A DNA stretch of 64,000 bases from Absidia repens (GCA_002105175.1 MCGE01000054.1:1-64000), one strand, 5' to 3'; counted from the stretch's first letter, positions 20,891 to 33,407 are shown. The notes: a model not told the origin generated them from the letters alone. Made by a program: numbers and translations.

Positions 20891-22200
20891 ATGGAGCAAT
20901 TCCCTTTTCTTCTTCGTTATCACATAATACCTCACTTCCCGTCATTCTTTGATGCTACCTCATCGTTGCCAAATTATTTATTGAAACACTACTTGTTGCA
21001 TGTTATGTCAAAAGGACATTCTATCAGTGAACAGGACGTGGGATCATACTTACAACGCTACAAGACAGACCTGGATTTGGCAACAATCAACTATCAGTCG
21101 TGAAAAATTGGCAATAATAGCAAATGATTCTGTTGCAGCAATGGTAAGTCTATCTCTTTTTAAACATAAAATATACTCAAGCTTCACCGTTCTCGTTTTT
21201 GTCTAGGAAATGACATTGGATGACGCGAAACCAATTTTCAATGGCGTTACAGCTGATAAATCTTTGTCAACATCCTGATAGCTATAGCGTTTTTTTTTTT
21301 ACAACTTACAACACACAAAGCTACACCAGGGGGGGGGGTCTCACTGTTATCCGTAGGTGGAGGGGGAGGGGCAGGATGAACAAAGAATGATAGCAATATT
21401 TATTAACCATCAAATAATAGATTGACTTGGATGACATTGATAAAATTCTGAAGGGGATTCTCGATGACGTTATAAAGACTTCCAACACCCCAAGCCATCT
21501 CTTATGCCGCGGAGTCTCTGTAAGTTTGATAAACTAAAGGACTGACCTGAAACTAACTATTTTTTTTTTTTATCTTTTTTGTTATATAGACTTCTTCTAC
21601 TGCAATTTCAATCCCAACCCAAGAATGTCCTATGAATATATCTTACAATTATCTCACAACATTAGTGGTGTTCATCATAATTCATTCTCACCACCACCAG
21701 CACAACAACAACAGCAACAGCAACCATAGCAACCAGCACAGGAAGGAGGGTGAAAGAGCTGACGATCATCCCTCTGAATCATCATCACCATCACAATTCC
21801 AGCAAAACCTACCACAACAGCTACAGATCTTTCTACTGTGTCGACCACTTTTTCGAATACCCTCAATACTATAGCTGCGCTATCCGATACCTCCACTATC
21901 CCATCACATTGCTCTACACCTAATACTGGTACCAACTCATCAACAAATGACGACGAATCCTCATATACGTCCACTTCACAATTGTCATTATCACTGCAAG
22001 CACCCCATGGTTCTCCGTTTGTCGTGGATGGCATCAATACTTCTGGAAGATTTTACCAATTACAGCTGTCGTATTTGTCATTTGTCATCATCCACACATA
22101 TCAAGTACGTGTCGTGGTTAACACTAGCACACCCTTACACTGGCTATGTTTCATTTGGTCTACCATCAATATCAAAGATGAATCATCCATCTATTCAATA
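20891..22200 (+). pseudogene. Gene B, copy 2 (best preserved)
   Basis: The start codon lies in the transposon-terminus sequence CTCTGAAATGGAGCAATTCC. Exon 1 encodes MEQFPFLLRYHIIPHFPSF... and SISEQDVGSYLQRYKTDLD, then meets TGA at 21,101. The coding-like continuation (REKLAIIANDSVAAM) is in another frame, ending at a GTAAGT donor (21,144). Further exons: EMTLDDAKPIFNGVTADKS (21,207 on); LDDIDKILKGILDDV (21,428-21,520), with an intron to TATATAG near 21,590; then a His/Gln/Ser/Thr-rich exon with frame breaks (a TAG in the Gln run near 21,727) ending VVDGINTSGRFYQLQ. No domain is recognised. A shared frame change in all copies suggests either old inactivation or an unrecognised intron. Confidence 0.6.
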
Positions 22201-22319
22201 ATACACTAGTTTATTCCCTCACAATCATCTATCATTATTAGATATTTATCATTCCAACATCCACATCCCCTATTCTTTTTTTTTTTTTTTTTTTTTTTTT
22301 TAGTATAAAAACCCACTGT

Positions 22320-23033
22320 CACTTGCCGACACTCAAAGACGATCCCTCAGGTTTTTGCTGGCAGACCCGATGGCATCCTCACCATGTTTCAGCACCAATA
22401 CAGATGACGGCATCAATGTGGGCGGCATCACCATTTTATCAAGCGGGGTTCGAGAAAGATCCTAAGATTCCACAAGGTAGTCCCACAGGGAAGAATGGGA
22501 AGCGTATCTTACCTGGGCAATGTACGGAGATAATGTTGCTTTGATGGTTCCAAGATCACATCCAAGGCCAACAAACTATTTCGGAAAGGTGAAGCGACAG
22601 TCCGTGGCTGACAATCATTATTTAGTCAATTGGGATCTTCGGCGCCTTGCCATTTTTTGGGGAAAACGGCAATCGAAAGAAGGGTTTAATGGCAACCCTG
22701 GCTATCCATGTCGTCGGTAAGTTAACATTTTGGTGACAAAAAAAAAAAAAAAAAAAAAAAAACTCACTCACTCACTCATTCACTGCATTTTAGGTATGTT
22801 CTTCACATTCTATTTGATTAAACTATGTGCAGATGGACTCTACACGATGACCGAATTGACCCGCGTGCAATGCCCCATGTCCGTCTTTGAATTGCCCGCT
22901 TACCTCACCTACTTTAGTCGGTTAAAAAATGTGAGCAAACCTGGTGACCGCAACGACGATGTTTCATCTTGGCGCCATGACTCTTTGACCTCAAGCTATA
23001 TGACCTTTATGTTGGATAAAAAAGGCGGATAGA
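22320..23033 (+). pseudogene. Gene C, copy 1 (degraded; PD-(D/E)XK-like core suspected)
   Basis: Follows gene B copy 2 after AAAACCCACTGTCA. Pieces in different frames read VFAGRPDGILTMF (about 22,350), YFGKVKRQS...NHYLVNWDLRRLAIF (22,578-22,670), LMATLAIHVVG before a GTAAGT donor (22,718), and after the intron GMFFTFYLIKLCADGLYTMTEL...MSVFELPAYLTYFSRL (22,794-22,925). The last piece matches, from memory, the C-terminal signature (FYL..L..DGLY.M.E) of a large Mucoromycota protein family. The pair RPDG ... G-x-V-K fits the PD-(D/E)XK nuclease pattern, but that is inference. At least two frame changes mean it is not expressed as an intact protein. Confidence 0.6.
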
Positions 23034-23077
23034 GAACGCAGACACCCCACCCATTAGCAGTCTCTGAATGTCTCGTC

Positions 23078-23201
23078 ATGGATAACCCGGCAGGGTATAT
23101 TTGCCGCCTTGTAAGGTCTGGTTGTTTTGACGTCCCTACCGATATCGATGGGGTTCAACGAGCTCTTCCTTCTTTTGGCTATCCCCCTCTGGTGGTTGAA
23201 G
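23078..23201 (+). CDS. Isolated coding-like exon of unknown gene
   Basis: MDNPAGYICRLVRSGCFDVP...FGYPPLVVE runs open into a good donor (GGTAAGCAAA). The frame is also open upstream to a stop before AVSECLV. No acceptor or continuation is found before the HET relic at 23,520, so it is probably a truncated first or internal exon. No family recognised. Confidence 0.3.
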
Positions 23202-23519
23202 GTAAGCAAAATAAAACTGTTTATCACTGAAACAAACTCGTACTCACGTTTTTTTATTTTATTTTATTTTTGTTATGGATCTCACATTCAATTGATGCAA
23301 TGAAAAGGAAAATCTTGGTTCGGCAACAATGACTTTGCGGAAAAAAAAGAAGCTTCCCCCCTCCCACCGGCCACCCACTCCCTTGCAGATACTCCTCACA
23401 CCTCCCCCCTTTTAAATTAGTGCTAAATAAAAGCCAAGGCCACCAAGTCCATAACAAGCCAAAAAACAGTGAACAAGATAATGATTTTTTTTCTTAAAAA
23501 AAAAAAAAATGAAAAAGGC

Positions 23520-24020
23520 CATATCAGTCAATATGGGGTTGGTGTATAAAGTACCCAGTTAACAAAAATGTATGCTGTTCTTTGATATTACTTTGACCGA
23601 GTTTCTCCGCTGTTTTGTCGATCGTCATGATGTAGTTAAACGAAGAAAAAAAACAAGGAGAAGGAAAAGGAGGGAGACAAATGGTTGATCGAATGAACGA
23701 TGAATGGCTCGGGGCACGTATACTAGGGCGAACATAACAAAAGGGCGCTTCACTGTAACACAAACGCTCAATGAGAATGCCCCACCTTTGTTTCATAAAT
23801 CAGTGGGTGAAAGAGCAATACAGGTAACCCTTTTGTATTCCCCAACGTAGTATATGTAACACTAAGAGGCTTAAATAAACAGCAGTTTATATAACAGTGG
23901 CAGAATGTCTCGGTTCCGTTATTAAGACATACTCTCTTGAGGACTTTTGGTTCCTGAATTATTTTTATGGCGTGTCATAGGTGAACCTTGGAAATTCAAA
24001 TCCCGCACGACTTTTTTTTT
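23520..24020 (-). pseudogene. HET-gene relic: promoter, exon 1 and part of intron 1
   Basis: On the minus strand, 23,628-23,592 encodes MTIDKTAEKLGQ, homologous to exon 1 of the three intact HET genes, followed by GTAATATC of intron 1. Homology to the HET upstream region continues to ~24,020. At ~23,520 it stops before exon 2, so the HET domain is absent. It shows that a fourth copy once existed. Confidence 0.8.
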
Positions 24021-24084
24021 TTTTTTTTGATGCTCTCTTCCCTCTTGATCCTTTTTTCTTCCTTCACCATTTTGGACTCCTTCA

Positions 24085-24255
24085 GACTATGGTGATCTTA
24101 GGTCAGTGTTAGGACTAGTTTAGAAGTGTTTTCAGCTCAGGGATGACAACATGCATGGGGAAACCCTTTCATTTTGGATCTAGGATCTGAAAGCCATCTT
24201 TAGCTTAATTTAGTGTTAGTTTATCCATAGTTTGTCTATGCATTTGAATAAAACA
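24085..24255 (+). repeat. Conserved ~200-nt element, copy 4 (forward)
   Basis: Core GCATGGGGAAACCCTTTCAT at about 24,153, with GGG-GAAA-CCC exactly palindromic around a GNRA-type loop. Divergent from the HET relic promoter. Confidence 0.8.
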
Positions 24256-24719
24256 TGAATATATTTTACATGCCGCAATAAAACGAATGTTCCAATAGTC
24301 ATTCTCCAGTGTTGTGCAATAGATCCCGTTTTTACTACCACCATCTCTTTAGATTAGTTTTGCCCATTCTTTAAATCTCATAGTTGGTCTTCGCATGATA
24401 CCTCCAATAGATCAATGTGTAGCGAGCGTTTGATGTGTGTTGGTGACGTGAGTCACTCCTATGAAATAATTTGATTGTTTTTACCGTGCATAACAATATT
24501 CAGGGCTCCCATAACAACGGCATGGGGCAAAATGGTGAATTTTAGGCTGTGTTTTTATATTTTGGCGAGGAGGAGGACTTTCTCGAGACTATACTAAAAA
24601 TGGGGAGGGCATGGCAGTGGTAAGTTATCTATATAAAAGATGTTTGTTATCTCATTATCTTTCATTTTAAAAAAAGTTGATGTCGAACGGGGCAGCTGGT
24701 TGAAGTCGCTCATTTTTTT

Positions 24720-24840
24720 TTGTATGGTTTTGCACAACATGCACTGTCCAAGCTGTATGTTGAATGACTCTATTCAATTTCTATGCCCTAGAGATATATA
24801 ATTAATCACTTGAAATATAATAAAATAGTCGACTTCCCAG
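24720..24840. repeat. Inverted repeat partner of 27,590-27,690
   Basis: TTTGCACAACATG...CACTTGAAA.ATAATAAAATAGTCGA is found in reverse complement at 27,590-27,690. The pair brackets an inverted-repeat transposon and the 26-27.5-kb stretch. Confidence 0.65.
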
Positions 24841-24905
24841 TTTATATAATGATGCATAGTAAATAAAAATGGTGTCTTTTATTGAAATAATATATATATA
24901 AAAAG

Positions 24906-26022
24906 GGAATTGCTCCATTTCAGAGGGTTTTCAGAAGATTTTTCAGATACAGTCCGTACCACCTTCATTGTATCGCCGATAACTACCAGTTTAAGCAAGC
25001 TATGTGACATTAGCAATAAAAAAGAAACTGGCACTTACTTCTTTGCCTCTTTTTACCATATTGTTTGAATCGCTATTGCTTCTATTTGTTATGATTAGTC
25101 ATCTTCCAAATGGAGAAAACTATCCATATCAAGAAGTATGGTCGAGGATATAAAGCACTGACCCTCCCCTTGAAGATTTATTTACCGAGGACACCTATTG
25201 CAATGAAACATTACTTCTGACTGTATCCGATAATATGAACAGCAACGACAACAATGGTCAACGCAATTATTTTCTAAAAATTATAAATAAGAACAGTTTC
25301 TAGAACAATTTTACATGAGTCATGGTCGGACCATGGCTATGGAACCTATTAGTTGGCATTTTAACGCGAACATGTAAATTGGCGACAAAATTTACAAAGT
25401 AGATAAAAAACACAAAAGGATGGTCGACTTGTAATTTTTCAATTTGGATGGAAAATTGGCAAACTCCATATATGTTTTTTTTATCAACAGATTGACTCAC
25501 CTGAACAATACCAATTATCAGAACCCTCAAAACGTCTATTGAAAGATCTGTCTAAAAAACCATTATAGCCACCACCAACTATACTGGAATCGCCAATAGA
25601 AACATAAACTTTGCCGTCAGTTCCACCGCCTCCTCCTTCAGTATCAAATTTAGTGTCATTACCACCTACACATTTACTTGTAACTCACTTTTATCAAAAG
25701 GCAACACCACCACTAACAACCACTAAAAAAAAAAAAACGATCATCAAGCACTATTACCAAAAGGTCCCCCATGAGGAAAATATATGTCAAACAAATTTCT
25801 TTCCAAAATGAAAAATGATAACCATGATTTTTTTTTTTAAAAAAAAGTATTACTCTATTGAATAAACAATGTCATTTTTTTATATCGCTAATGTCACATA
25901 GCGTGTTCAAATTGGTTGTTATCGGCGATACAATGACGGTGGTACGGACGGTATCCGAAAAATCCTCTGAAATTCCTCTGAAAACCCTCTGAAAATGCTC
26001 TGAAATGGAGCAATGCCCTCTT
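24906..26022. mobile_element. Non-autonomous inverted-repeat transposon, copy 1
   Basis: About 1.12 kb. The left end GGGAATTGCTCCATTTCAG is followed by repeats of CAGAGGATTTT-type motifs, then CCGTACCACC..CATTGTATCGCCGATAAC. The right end is the mirror image (TTATCGGCGATACAATGACG ... CTCTGAAATGGAGCAATGCCC), giving terminal inverted repeats of ~130 bp. No transposase frame is present. On the minus strand 25,700-25,520 reads KFDTEGGGGGTDGKVYVSIG... to DNWYCSG and a GTGAGT donor, which is kept in the second copy. No clear target duplication is seen. Confidence 0.8.
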
Positions 26023-27170
26023 TTTTTTTTATAGGACTCTGAGATATTGTCAACGAAAACACGAGGAAGTCAAAAGCTAATGGTGGATATCTTAGCTCAA
26101 AATTAGGACGTAAAATCTTTACACCATTCAACAACAATGACATATAAATATTTGCTTCTGTCAGGATGATAACTGTTATTTTGGTGTTGATGGTGATGAT
26201 AAAGGTTTCCTTTCTGTGTGGTCACTGCTATGTGTATGATCCCTGTATGGTTATATCGTACTAGTGCTGTTTCTTTCTAGCATAGTTCTTGATTAGTGTA
26301 GTATTATATAACTTCATATTTTATGAATAAAAAAAATTTGAATATTACAATATACAACGTCTCAAATATGTATTCATGATTTGAAAAGCAGATAATCGAG
26401 CTCCTGGACCGTGATAAAAATCGTTTATTCTAATTTTGATTTGCTTCGCACCTTATATTTTTTCTCTCCACTGTCCCATATTCAAAAATCACTGTAGCCT
26501 GACTAACATTCATCCACTCCCAGCACTTGTTCCTGTGCAACATTGAAGGTTGGTATCACTTATGCACCTTTCTATATATATATCTTCATCGATATATATA
26601 TAAACATCATTTTTAATTCATAAACGATGTGTGTTTTTATCAAATGAATCAAAGGCTATCCTACTTCTATATGTGTGTTGAGCAGATGGAGGGTCTGTAT
26701 GGTATTTCTATGGAAGTAGTGTCTATGTAATGAGTGTGTGTGATCTTTTGTGCACAGTATGTTAATTCATGGCGGTATGGATAGAGTTTGTGAGTTTATA
26801 TTACAAATGCATCATGCAGAACAATGTGGAATGCAGTGCGCAACCGTTTTGTGATAGATAGTTGCTAAAAAAAAACCCCTCACCCCACGTCTTTTTGATT
26901 TTTTTGTCATCCCGGAACGCGCATGTCTATCGAGATAAAATGAAATCAAACCACGAGAAATCTATTTTGTTTCCAGATTAATATAATGTCACTTTAAAAT
27001 CAATAGCCGCTACAGCGAGGAACATATAAGTAGCATCCACCTTCATAGTACATTTCATAATTGCATAGACTAGTTTAATACAATAAAGATCTAGATACAG
27101 TACTGGTACCATCATACGGAAATACCATAAAAATATTAGCAGGGAAAAATCCCACACTTCAGGGAATATG
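26023..27170. other. AT-rich stretch without supported gene
   Basis: Several stop-rich frames and short AT repeats (26,573-26,600). A minus-strand frame at 26,978-27,223 is hydrophobic and low in complexity and is not convincing. Nothing else is supported. Confidence 0.5.
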
Positions 27171-27179
27171 ATATTCCTT

Positions 27180-27400
27180 TTTTTTTTTTTTTTTTTTTTT
27201 GGAAAAGTCAAAGTCTCCAACATAAAAACCTGTGTGTGTGGTAGACTTTGTTTGTATCAAGAAACCGCTTCTTGTATGAAATGGCGTCATGCCACCAGAG
27301 ATGACACGCGGGAAAAGACCCTGATTTCTCCAGGGACTTTTGCATGAATTTCGTTTTAAACGCCGCATCGCCAAATGGCGTATGCTAGGCGCACCGATAG
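27180..27400 (+). repeat. Diverged copy of the ~60-codon ORF repeat
   Basis: Poly-T then ATGAAATGGCGTCATGCCAC ... TTTTGCATGAATTTCG...AAACGCCGC, alignable with 4,390-4,490 but with many changes. The frame is destroyed. Confidence 0.5.
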
Positions 27401-27678
27401 TCTAGCACAGGTAGCGGGTACCCAAAATTCTGAAGCTGTATTTTAAAATGCCATTTGCCCCAGAGCAATCATAACGAGATGATGTTGACAATGAATGTTC
27501 CAAAAAGTTGTCAGTCAAAATAAAATGGTGTTGGTGCTCTGGAGGTATGTCCTTTTTTTTTGGCCTATGGAATGATAGAGGATAAATATAAACAGGGAAC
27601 TCGACTATTTTATTATCTTTCAAGTGATTAATTATGAATCTCTAGGGTATAGAAGGTGTATAGAGTCATTCATGTTGT

Positions 27679-27728
<50 letters not shown>
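27679..27728. repeat. Poly-A tract (~50 nt)
   Basis: Uninterrupted A run adjacent to the inverted-repeat partner of 24,720-24,840. Confidence 0.95.
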
Positions 27729-27730
<2 letters not shown>

Positions 27731-27847
27731 AAAAGAGGGATCAGATGTATTGCAGATGGATTGCAGATAGAATTCAGATGGTAACAGATGACGGCGCATG
27801 ACTGCAGGTAATTTCTAGATGGCTTTTTTGCGGATAAAAATTGAATG

Positions 27848-27920
27848 AACCGCCCGTACCACCGTCGTTGTATCGCCGATAACTTACAATTTTAAGCACG
27901 CTACGTGACACAGCAATATG
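27848..27920. mobile_element. Subterminal fragment of the inverted-repeat transposon
   Basis: CCGTACCACCGTCGTTGTAT then CGCCGATAAC...TTAAGCACGCTACGTGACA matches the left subterminal part of the elements at 24.9 and 36.2 kb. The extreme terminus is missing. Confidence 0.7.
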
Positions 27921-28334
27921 AACAACAGGACTTCTTCCTAGAATAGCGTGAATTCATCTGCTGTAGTATTGTATAATATAGTATAGTGTTGGATATTATT
28001 TTCTATTATATACAATAAAAAGCAACAACTATGAAGGTATGAAACACGCAAAGGGGAAGAGGAGGAACAAAGAGTTGATTGGCATGTTATCTGTGCCGCA
28101 TATAATGTCAAAATAAAGACGTTTGATCTAGTGCTCAACATGGGTTCGAATCAATGATTACAAATAAAAAAATATATTTTAAAGAAGTATCGTGTGGACA
28201 GCCATAAACTGGTGGATGGTCAACTAGCTAATCTAAATGGGCGTCGTGACGAATATGACCTACTCTAGAAGACAAAAAGACAGTATGACAGAGGCTAACG
28301 GTGCTAATGTTAAAAACACTAGGCATGACGTATA

Positions 28335-28545
28335 TTTTATTCAAATGTAGACAAACTAACACTAAGCTAAACTAAACTAATGACGGTTTCATGACGCTCA
28401 TCTCTGAGATGGATGTCTCAATCTAATGGTGCGTCCAAATCCTGATTCCAAAATGAAAGGGTTTCCCCATGAATGTATGTATTGCATTTTTTAAAATGCC
28501 CCTGATTCACATTCTAACCACTAATCCAAGATCACCATCACATCT
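28335..28545 (-). repeat. Conserved ~200-nt element, copy 10 (reverse)
   Basis: Core AAAATGAAAGGGTTTCCCCA near 28,452; hairpin variant GCATTTT/AAAATGC at 28,487-28,502. It follows the HET gene at 28,926-31,208 on the same strand by about 380 bp. Confidence 0.8.
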
Positions 28546-28925
28546 TGAAGGTAGATTGAAGAAAGAAAAGGAAAAGAAAAAAAAAAAAATTGAAAATCTG
28601 GATTAAAAAACGCCCTGTTTATTTTATTGGGTCACATTGCGTAAATAAATATAAATAAAAAGATAAGAACTTCTGTCTATTAAAATGGGTACTGTATTTT
28701 CAATAAGGAGCCTACTGGTTATAATAAATAGAAACGGTAGAGGTTCAGGTAGTATCTGCAATGGAACAATCCCGTCCCCCTCAAAAAAGAATGCACTCCG
28801 TCTCAATTGAGTCATTATGTGATATTATTGTTTGTTTTCAAACATAATCGTTTATTAAGCGAGATGATTATATATACACACCAAAAAAAAAAGTATAAGT
28901 GGCGGTACATGATTTTTTTTTTTTT

Positions 28926-31208
28926 TTAGTAGACATCAAAAAAAGCAACCGGCTTATGATCCGAATGATCGTCGTCCACATGGTAACGCATGCAGCGACC
29001 ATCAATTTCATAAAGTGGATGGACGTAGCTATGTTCAGACAAAAGGATCCATTTATTTGTGACAAAACAGCCAACCATAGTGAAACAATAGAGTCGATGG
29101 TCATAGGCGCCATGCATGCCATTTTTTTCTTGAAAAGCAGGCACCGCCACAATGTCAAGCGTACGTGTCGAAGCATGACCGATACCAAGCTGCTGCTTAC
29201 AAACGGGTACATACCTCGCAAGCACATCGGTCCGTTTATCAAAAACAGAATCATGCTTGATCACATAATATTCTTTCGGTTTCAAACGAAGGGAGTAGTA
29301 ATATCGGTCCAAGTCGTCACCATCGCTACTGTCGTTCTCATCATCATCCTCATCGATAGTGTTGTTGGCTTGTTCATGACAATGAAGCGTCACCGTGGAC
29401 GGATCATCCAAGTCAAAATTCAAAGCAACACTGTTCATGAGATGCATCAGATGGTCACTTTGGAACTCAACAGGTAAAGTCGATGTGGCAAATGTTGGGA
29501 GAACCCCATTGGCGATCGCGTCTCCATGGGTGGACCAAAAAAGAAGCGCCAACTTGTCTTTGGTGGTCATGATTTCGTACAGTTTTAATTTGACCGATAC
29601 CATGCTGTCGGTTTTCCAATGCGATACCTCGGTTTTTTTGTTTTGGTACTGAGACAATGGCAAAACACTGTAAAACCGATCCTCTATTTTTTTTTTTTTT
29701 TAAAAAAAAAAATCAATCCTCCAAAAATCAAGGTCCTTCCTCCTCTTTTTTTTTATAAATATCTGATTGCTTGTAAACTGACCATTTCTACTGGCCTTGG
29801 ATCTCAGTATCATCTCCAGAAAGGTTTGTTGATTCAGTTGACGCCTCATGGTATAATGGAATTGGATATAAACAGGGTGGGTCGATTCGGATCTTGTGTC
29901 TGTTGCTTCCTCTTGAGTTGCATAGTAAGGTGTCTTCATCATCATCATCATGGCATCCGAAGCATGGAAATCAAATGTGAAAAAGACAAAGGTGTCCATG
30001 CGTTGATAGTGCCTACTGTGATAACTGTCCATTGCCAATTGCGTAAACCAGTATTTCAGCTGGGTGTTCTCCGTTTTGGCAATACTGTATTCACTGATCA
30101 CCCACACACGGGACGACCAATCCTTGATGAGATCCGTCAAAAATTCCATCGATTGTCGAATACTGGTGCTTCTATCCATGATCCTTGATTTCCAATTCGA
30201 ATTGACAAATTGCCTCAAGTCATCCACTGTTGCTGTCGTGGGGATCGCGTGACAAAACAACGCTAAAGGACAAATCGTTGCATGACACTGATGACGATGT
30301 AAATCACCAATAACGTGCTTGTTGCCTTTGAACCACTTTTGCCCCAACGATGAGAAGGATGGCGTGTTGCTGCTGCTGCTGCTGGTGGCGCAGAGGTGAT
30401 CGAGCGCTAGCAAAGGACAATAAAACCCATCATGTTTTTGGTAATGCATAAAACTATGCGCAAAATGACTTGTGTATTTAAGCAGCAGGGGCCGTAAGGC
30501 TGGAGGCTGTTTTGGTACTTCAACATAATTGAGGAAATCTTCTTCCATGGCAGCGAGTTTGGCAGCGTTGCCGTGAATCAAGTGATATAGATCCATACGG
30601 AATTCATTGGAGTCCTCGATGATGTCCCTATGTTTGATCGAGATGCCTTTCAGGTACGTCAAGTGAAGATCGGGCACAGCTAAAATAAACGTGGCGCGAT
30701 CGTAGATGTTGCTCATCTGGTATATGGTTGCTTTTCGTTTGGAGGGACGTTGATCTACGCAAATGGCGTCTACCCACACATACTTGATGTGTTTCAAATC
30801 CGACTCCAACGTCATCATGTAGCAAAGCTGAAAAAAATCAGCCAAGGCAAACGATGTGATCGATGCTGTATAACCCACTTTGGTATCGATGAGCGTCTCG
30901 TGTAACTCGCCCCAACGGTAAGACAAGGCTACAAATTTCAAATCGGGTTCTTCAAGTGGAATCTTAACACAGTGGATCACATCATCGTTAGCAGCCTTTT
31001 CAATATCGACAAGAACAATTTGAAATGGCTTTTTTGGTCGTTGCTGCTGGGTGCCTTTGGGTGATACGTCTATCAAGCGAGAAGGTCTTTATCAGTCAAT
31101 ATGGTATTGGAGGTTTAAATATATTCACTGAATATCCAGTCATCATAGGGGAACGTCAATATATTTATTACCTTTATCAAGTTGATCCGCTGGTTTGTCG
31201 GTTGTCAT
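28926..31208 (-). CDS. HET-domain protein 1
   Basis: Three exons on minus: 31,208-31,172 (MTTDKPADQLDK), 31,069-29,783 and 29,683-28,926, with GT-AG introns of 102 and 99 nt; the joined frame encodes 693 residues without a stop. The HET region (exon 2) has FVALSYRWGELHETL, YVWVDAICVDQ and MSNIYDRATFILAV, the three classical blocks of the fungal heterokaryon-incompatibility domain. HET domains mediate allorecognition or cell-death signalling in other fungi; function here is inferred. Exon 3 encodes a C-terminal half of unknown type with an acidic stretch (DEDDDENDSSDGDD), RLKPKEYYVI, and the last residues VAFFDVY. No signal peptide or membrane segment. The start was chosen because upstream frames are not conserved among paralogues. 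One intron donor is GTCAGT. Confidence 0.9.
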
Positions 31209-31499
31209 GATGTAGTAGTTGAGCGGAAAAAAAAGAAAGAAAAAGGCGGTGATGAACAGTTGATTAAATGAAAAAAAAAAAAGAATCGTTCGGAGTATGT
31301 TACATATATTTGCGGAACATAACAAAAATGCAACCTTTGTCTGTCACACGAAATTGATTGAGGTGCTACTCGTTTTGTTTCGAAGGGACAAAAGAAAAGT
31401 GGCGATCTTTTTATTATCCTTTGAGAATTATAGTTTGTGCAATAATGAATGGTTTAGTTTATGCGACACACGTGTTGAGAAATGTTGGTACCTGATCTT

Positions 31500-32470
31500 T
31501 ATTTTTATTTTTATTTTTTCTGCGAGATTTTGCCAACCGCCACAATCCATCCTTTTTTAGATGAGGATTGTACTACAGAGTAGTGAAGAGGCTGGATAAT
31601 AGTCACTCAAAAGGAATCAGAGAGAAATTTTCTGTGGAGTACATTTTATTTTTCTGTTGATAGCCCGAATGTGTCTGGGTGTAGGCGGTTGAGAAGACAT
31701 CGTGAGGGTGCCGGCGCCATATATTAAAACAATGCCCTACTACAGTACAGTTCAGCAAAAAACATAAAGCAAACATTAATTATTTCAATTTTTTATATAC
31801 TCACTTTAAAGCATTCCGATACTTGGAAAAAAAGGAAGTGCATTTGATGCCATGGGCTTTCTGAAAGTAATCATAAATAAGTTGGACATAAATGCAAAGG
31901 AATATATGGTGATGGTAGCGTCACACACGACACAACATAGATTGTGCTATTATAATTGTTCGAGGGTAAATATGACTATCTTTGACAGTACGAGTGCTAA
32001 AACTGTTAACCACTTTTTGAGGCACTCAGAGGGGAAGTAGAGTACCTGTGGCGTGTGAATAAAAGAACAAGAATGGGACAAGACTTCCTTACAAAACAGT
32101 TACAATAGCAAATATTATTTACTATTTAATTAGTCTAAAGAGGTTTCATATTTATTGAATTTTGATAGATATTAACGTTAAAGACTAGCAGTTCATTGCA
32201 ACAAGGGATTCAATGGAAGGATCTATTAGAGGAGGAAGCACATGAAGGAGAGTCTCCGGCGACATTTGAAAAATGGTCACCATTCAACTAAAAGGAACAA
32301 CTGCAAAAGGAAACCTACTATACATTACAAGGCATGCACAATACAACTGAAGGAGTACCGGTTATTGAAACAAAACAATAGATCTCAAACGGGGATGTTG
32401 GTAGTAAAAAAGGAATCTCTTGTACAAGACATGAGAGAAACTAATGACACTTTTTTTTTATAGATGCATG
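31500..32470. other. Diverged copy of the non-coding unit segment
   Basis: TGCGAGATTTTGCCAACCGCC at 31,520 and GTTACAATAGC...TTCATATTTATTGAA at 32,100-32,160 align with 10,417 onward. This joins the HET region to the same repeat system as genes A and B. No gene is supported. Confidence 0.55.
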
Positions 32471-32474
32471 TAAA

Positions 32475-32685
32475 GTAGACATATTTTATTCATTGGTAGG
32501 TACAAACTATGGACAAACTAGCACTAAGTTAAGCTAAGCTAATGGAGGCTAAAAAGAGATTATCTTTTGGGGACTCTAGATCCTGGATCCAAAATGAAAG
32601 GGTTTCCCCATGCATCATGTCATCCCTGAGCTGAAACCCCTTTTAAACTAGTCCTGACCCTAACCTAAGTCCAACATGACCTCGA
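32475..32685 (-). repeat. Conserved ~200-nt element, copy 11 (reverse)
   Basis: Core AAAATGAAAGGGTTTCCCCA near 32,591; lies downstream of HET gene 2 on the same strand, with a reverse AATAAA near 32,488. Confidence 0.8.
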
Positions 32686-33127
32686 AAAAGTTGGTTGGTG
32701 AAGGAAAAAAAAAAAAAAATTCACGTGGGCGGGATTTAAAACATTCACATCGCCCAGTGTGGTGTCAGAAATAATACATCTACCCATCTGAATATTAACA
32801 TGCTAATGGAAGTCAGATTAAGGGATGACTATTGGAATAATTAATCATGATAAAGGCTGAATAATAGTTACAAGCATCTAAATGGGGCATCATGACAACA
32901 ATCACTAGTTTCATTTAACTAATACAAACACCGCTTTTCTTATAAATAACGGGATGGTCAGCACAAAATAAAACCATATCGAAATCTCGTTTATTTTTTA
33001 TTCTCGTTATTTTCTTTTTAAAAACTCTACCCCATCACACCCAGGAGTTCTTTTTTTTAAAAAAGCTTTGGACCTCACTATACAGTACTGTAGAGCCATT
33101 CATCGTAGAATAGTGTGTGTATGCCAC

Positions 33128-33163
<36 letters not shown>
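33128..33163. repeat. Poly-A tract (~35 nt)
   Basis: A run in the 3' region of HET gene 2; the matching place after HET gene 3 (46,588-46,610) has poly-T in the opposite orientation. Confidence 0.95.
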
Positions 33164-33166
<3 letters not shown>

Positions 33167-33407
33167 CTTAGCCTTTCTGATTAAACACAATATATTTAAT
33201 TATCCTATATCAACTAAACCGAATGTTAATTCTATAGCACAATAATGGTACAGTAACGCATGGCAGATATAAATGATTGAATATTAATTATACATATCAT
33301 CAAGCCAAGGTATGAAACAATAATTGGTTGCTTTCCAAGTATGTGTGTAGCAGTTTATTGAATCGATCACCATAAAAAATATTAAACAATACCACATCTT
33401 GGGGTTT

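Noticed and set aside
28130..28160. tRNA B-box-like GGGTTCGAATCA
   Set aside because: No upstream A box, no acceptor or anticodon stems could be paired; chance match.
28899..29477. 192-codon plus frame opposite HET gene 1 exon 3
   Set aside because: Antisense shadow; the minus frame is conserved in two paralogues and spliced in phase.
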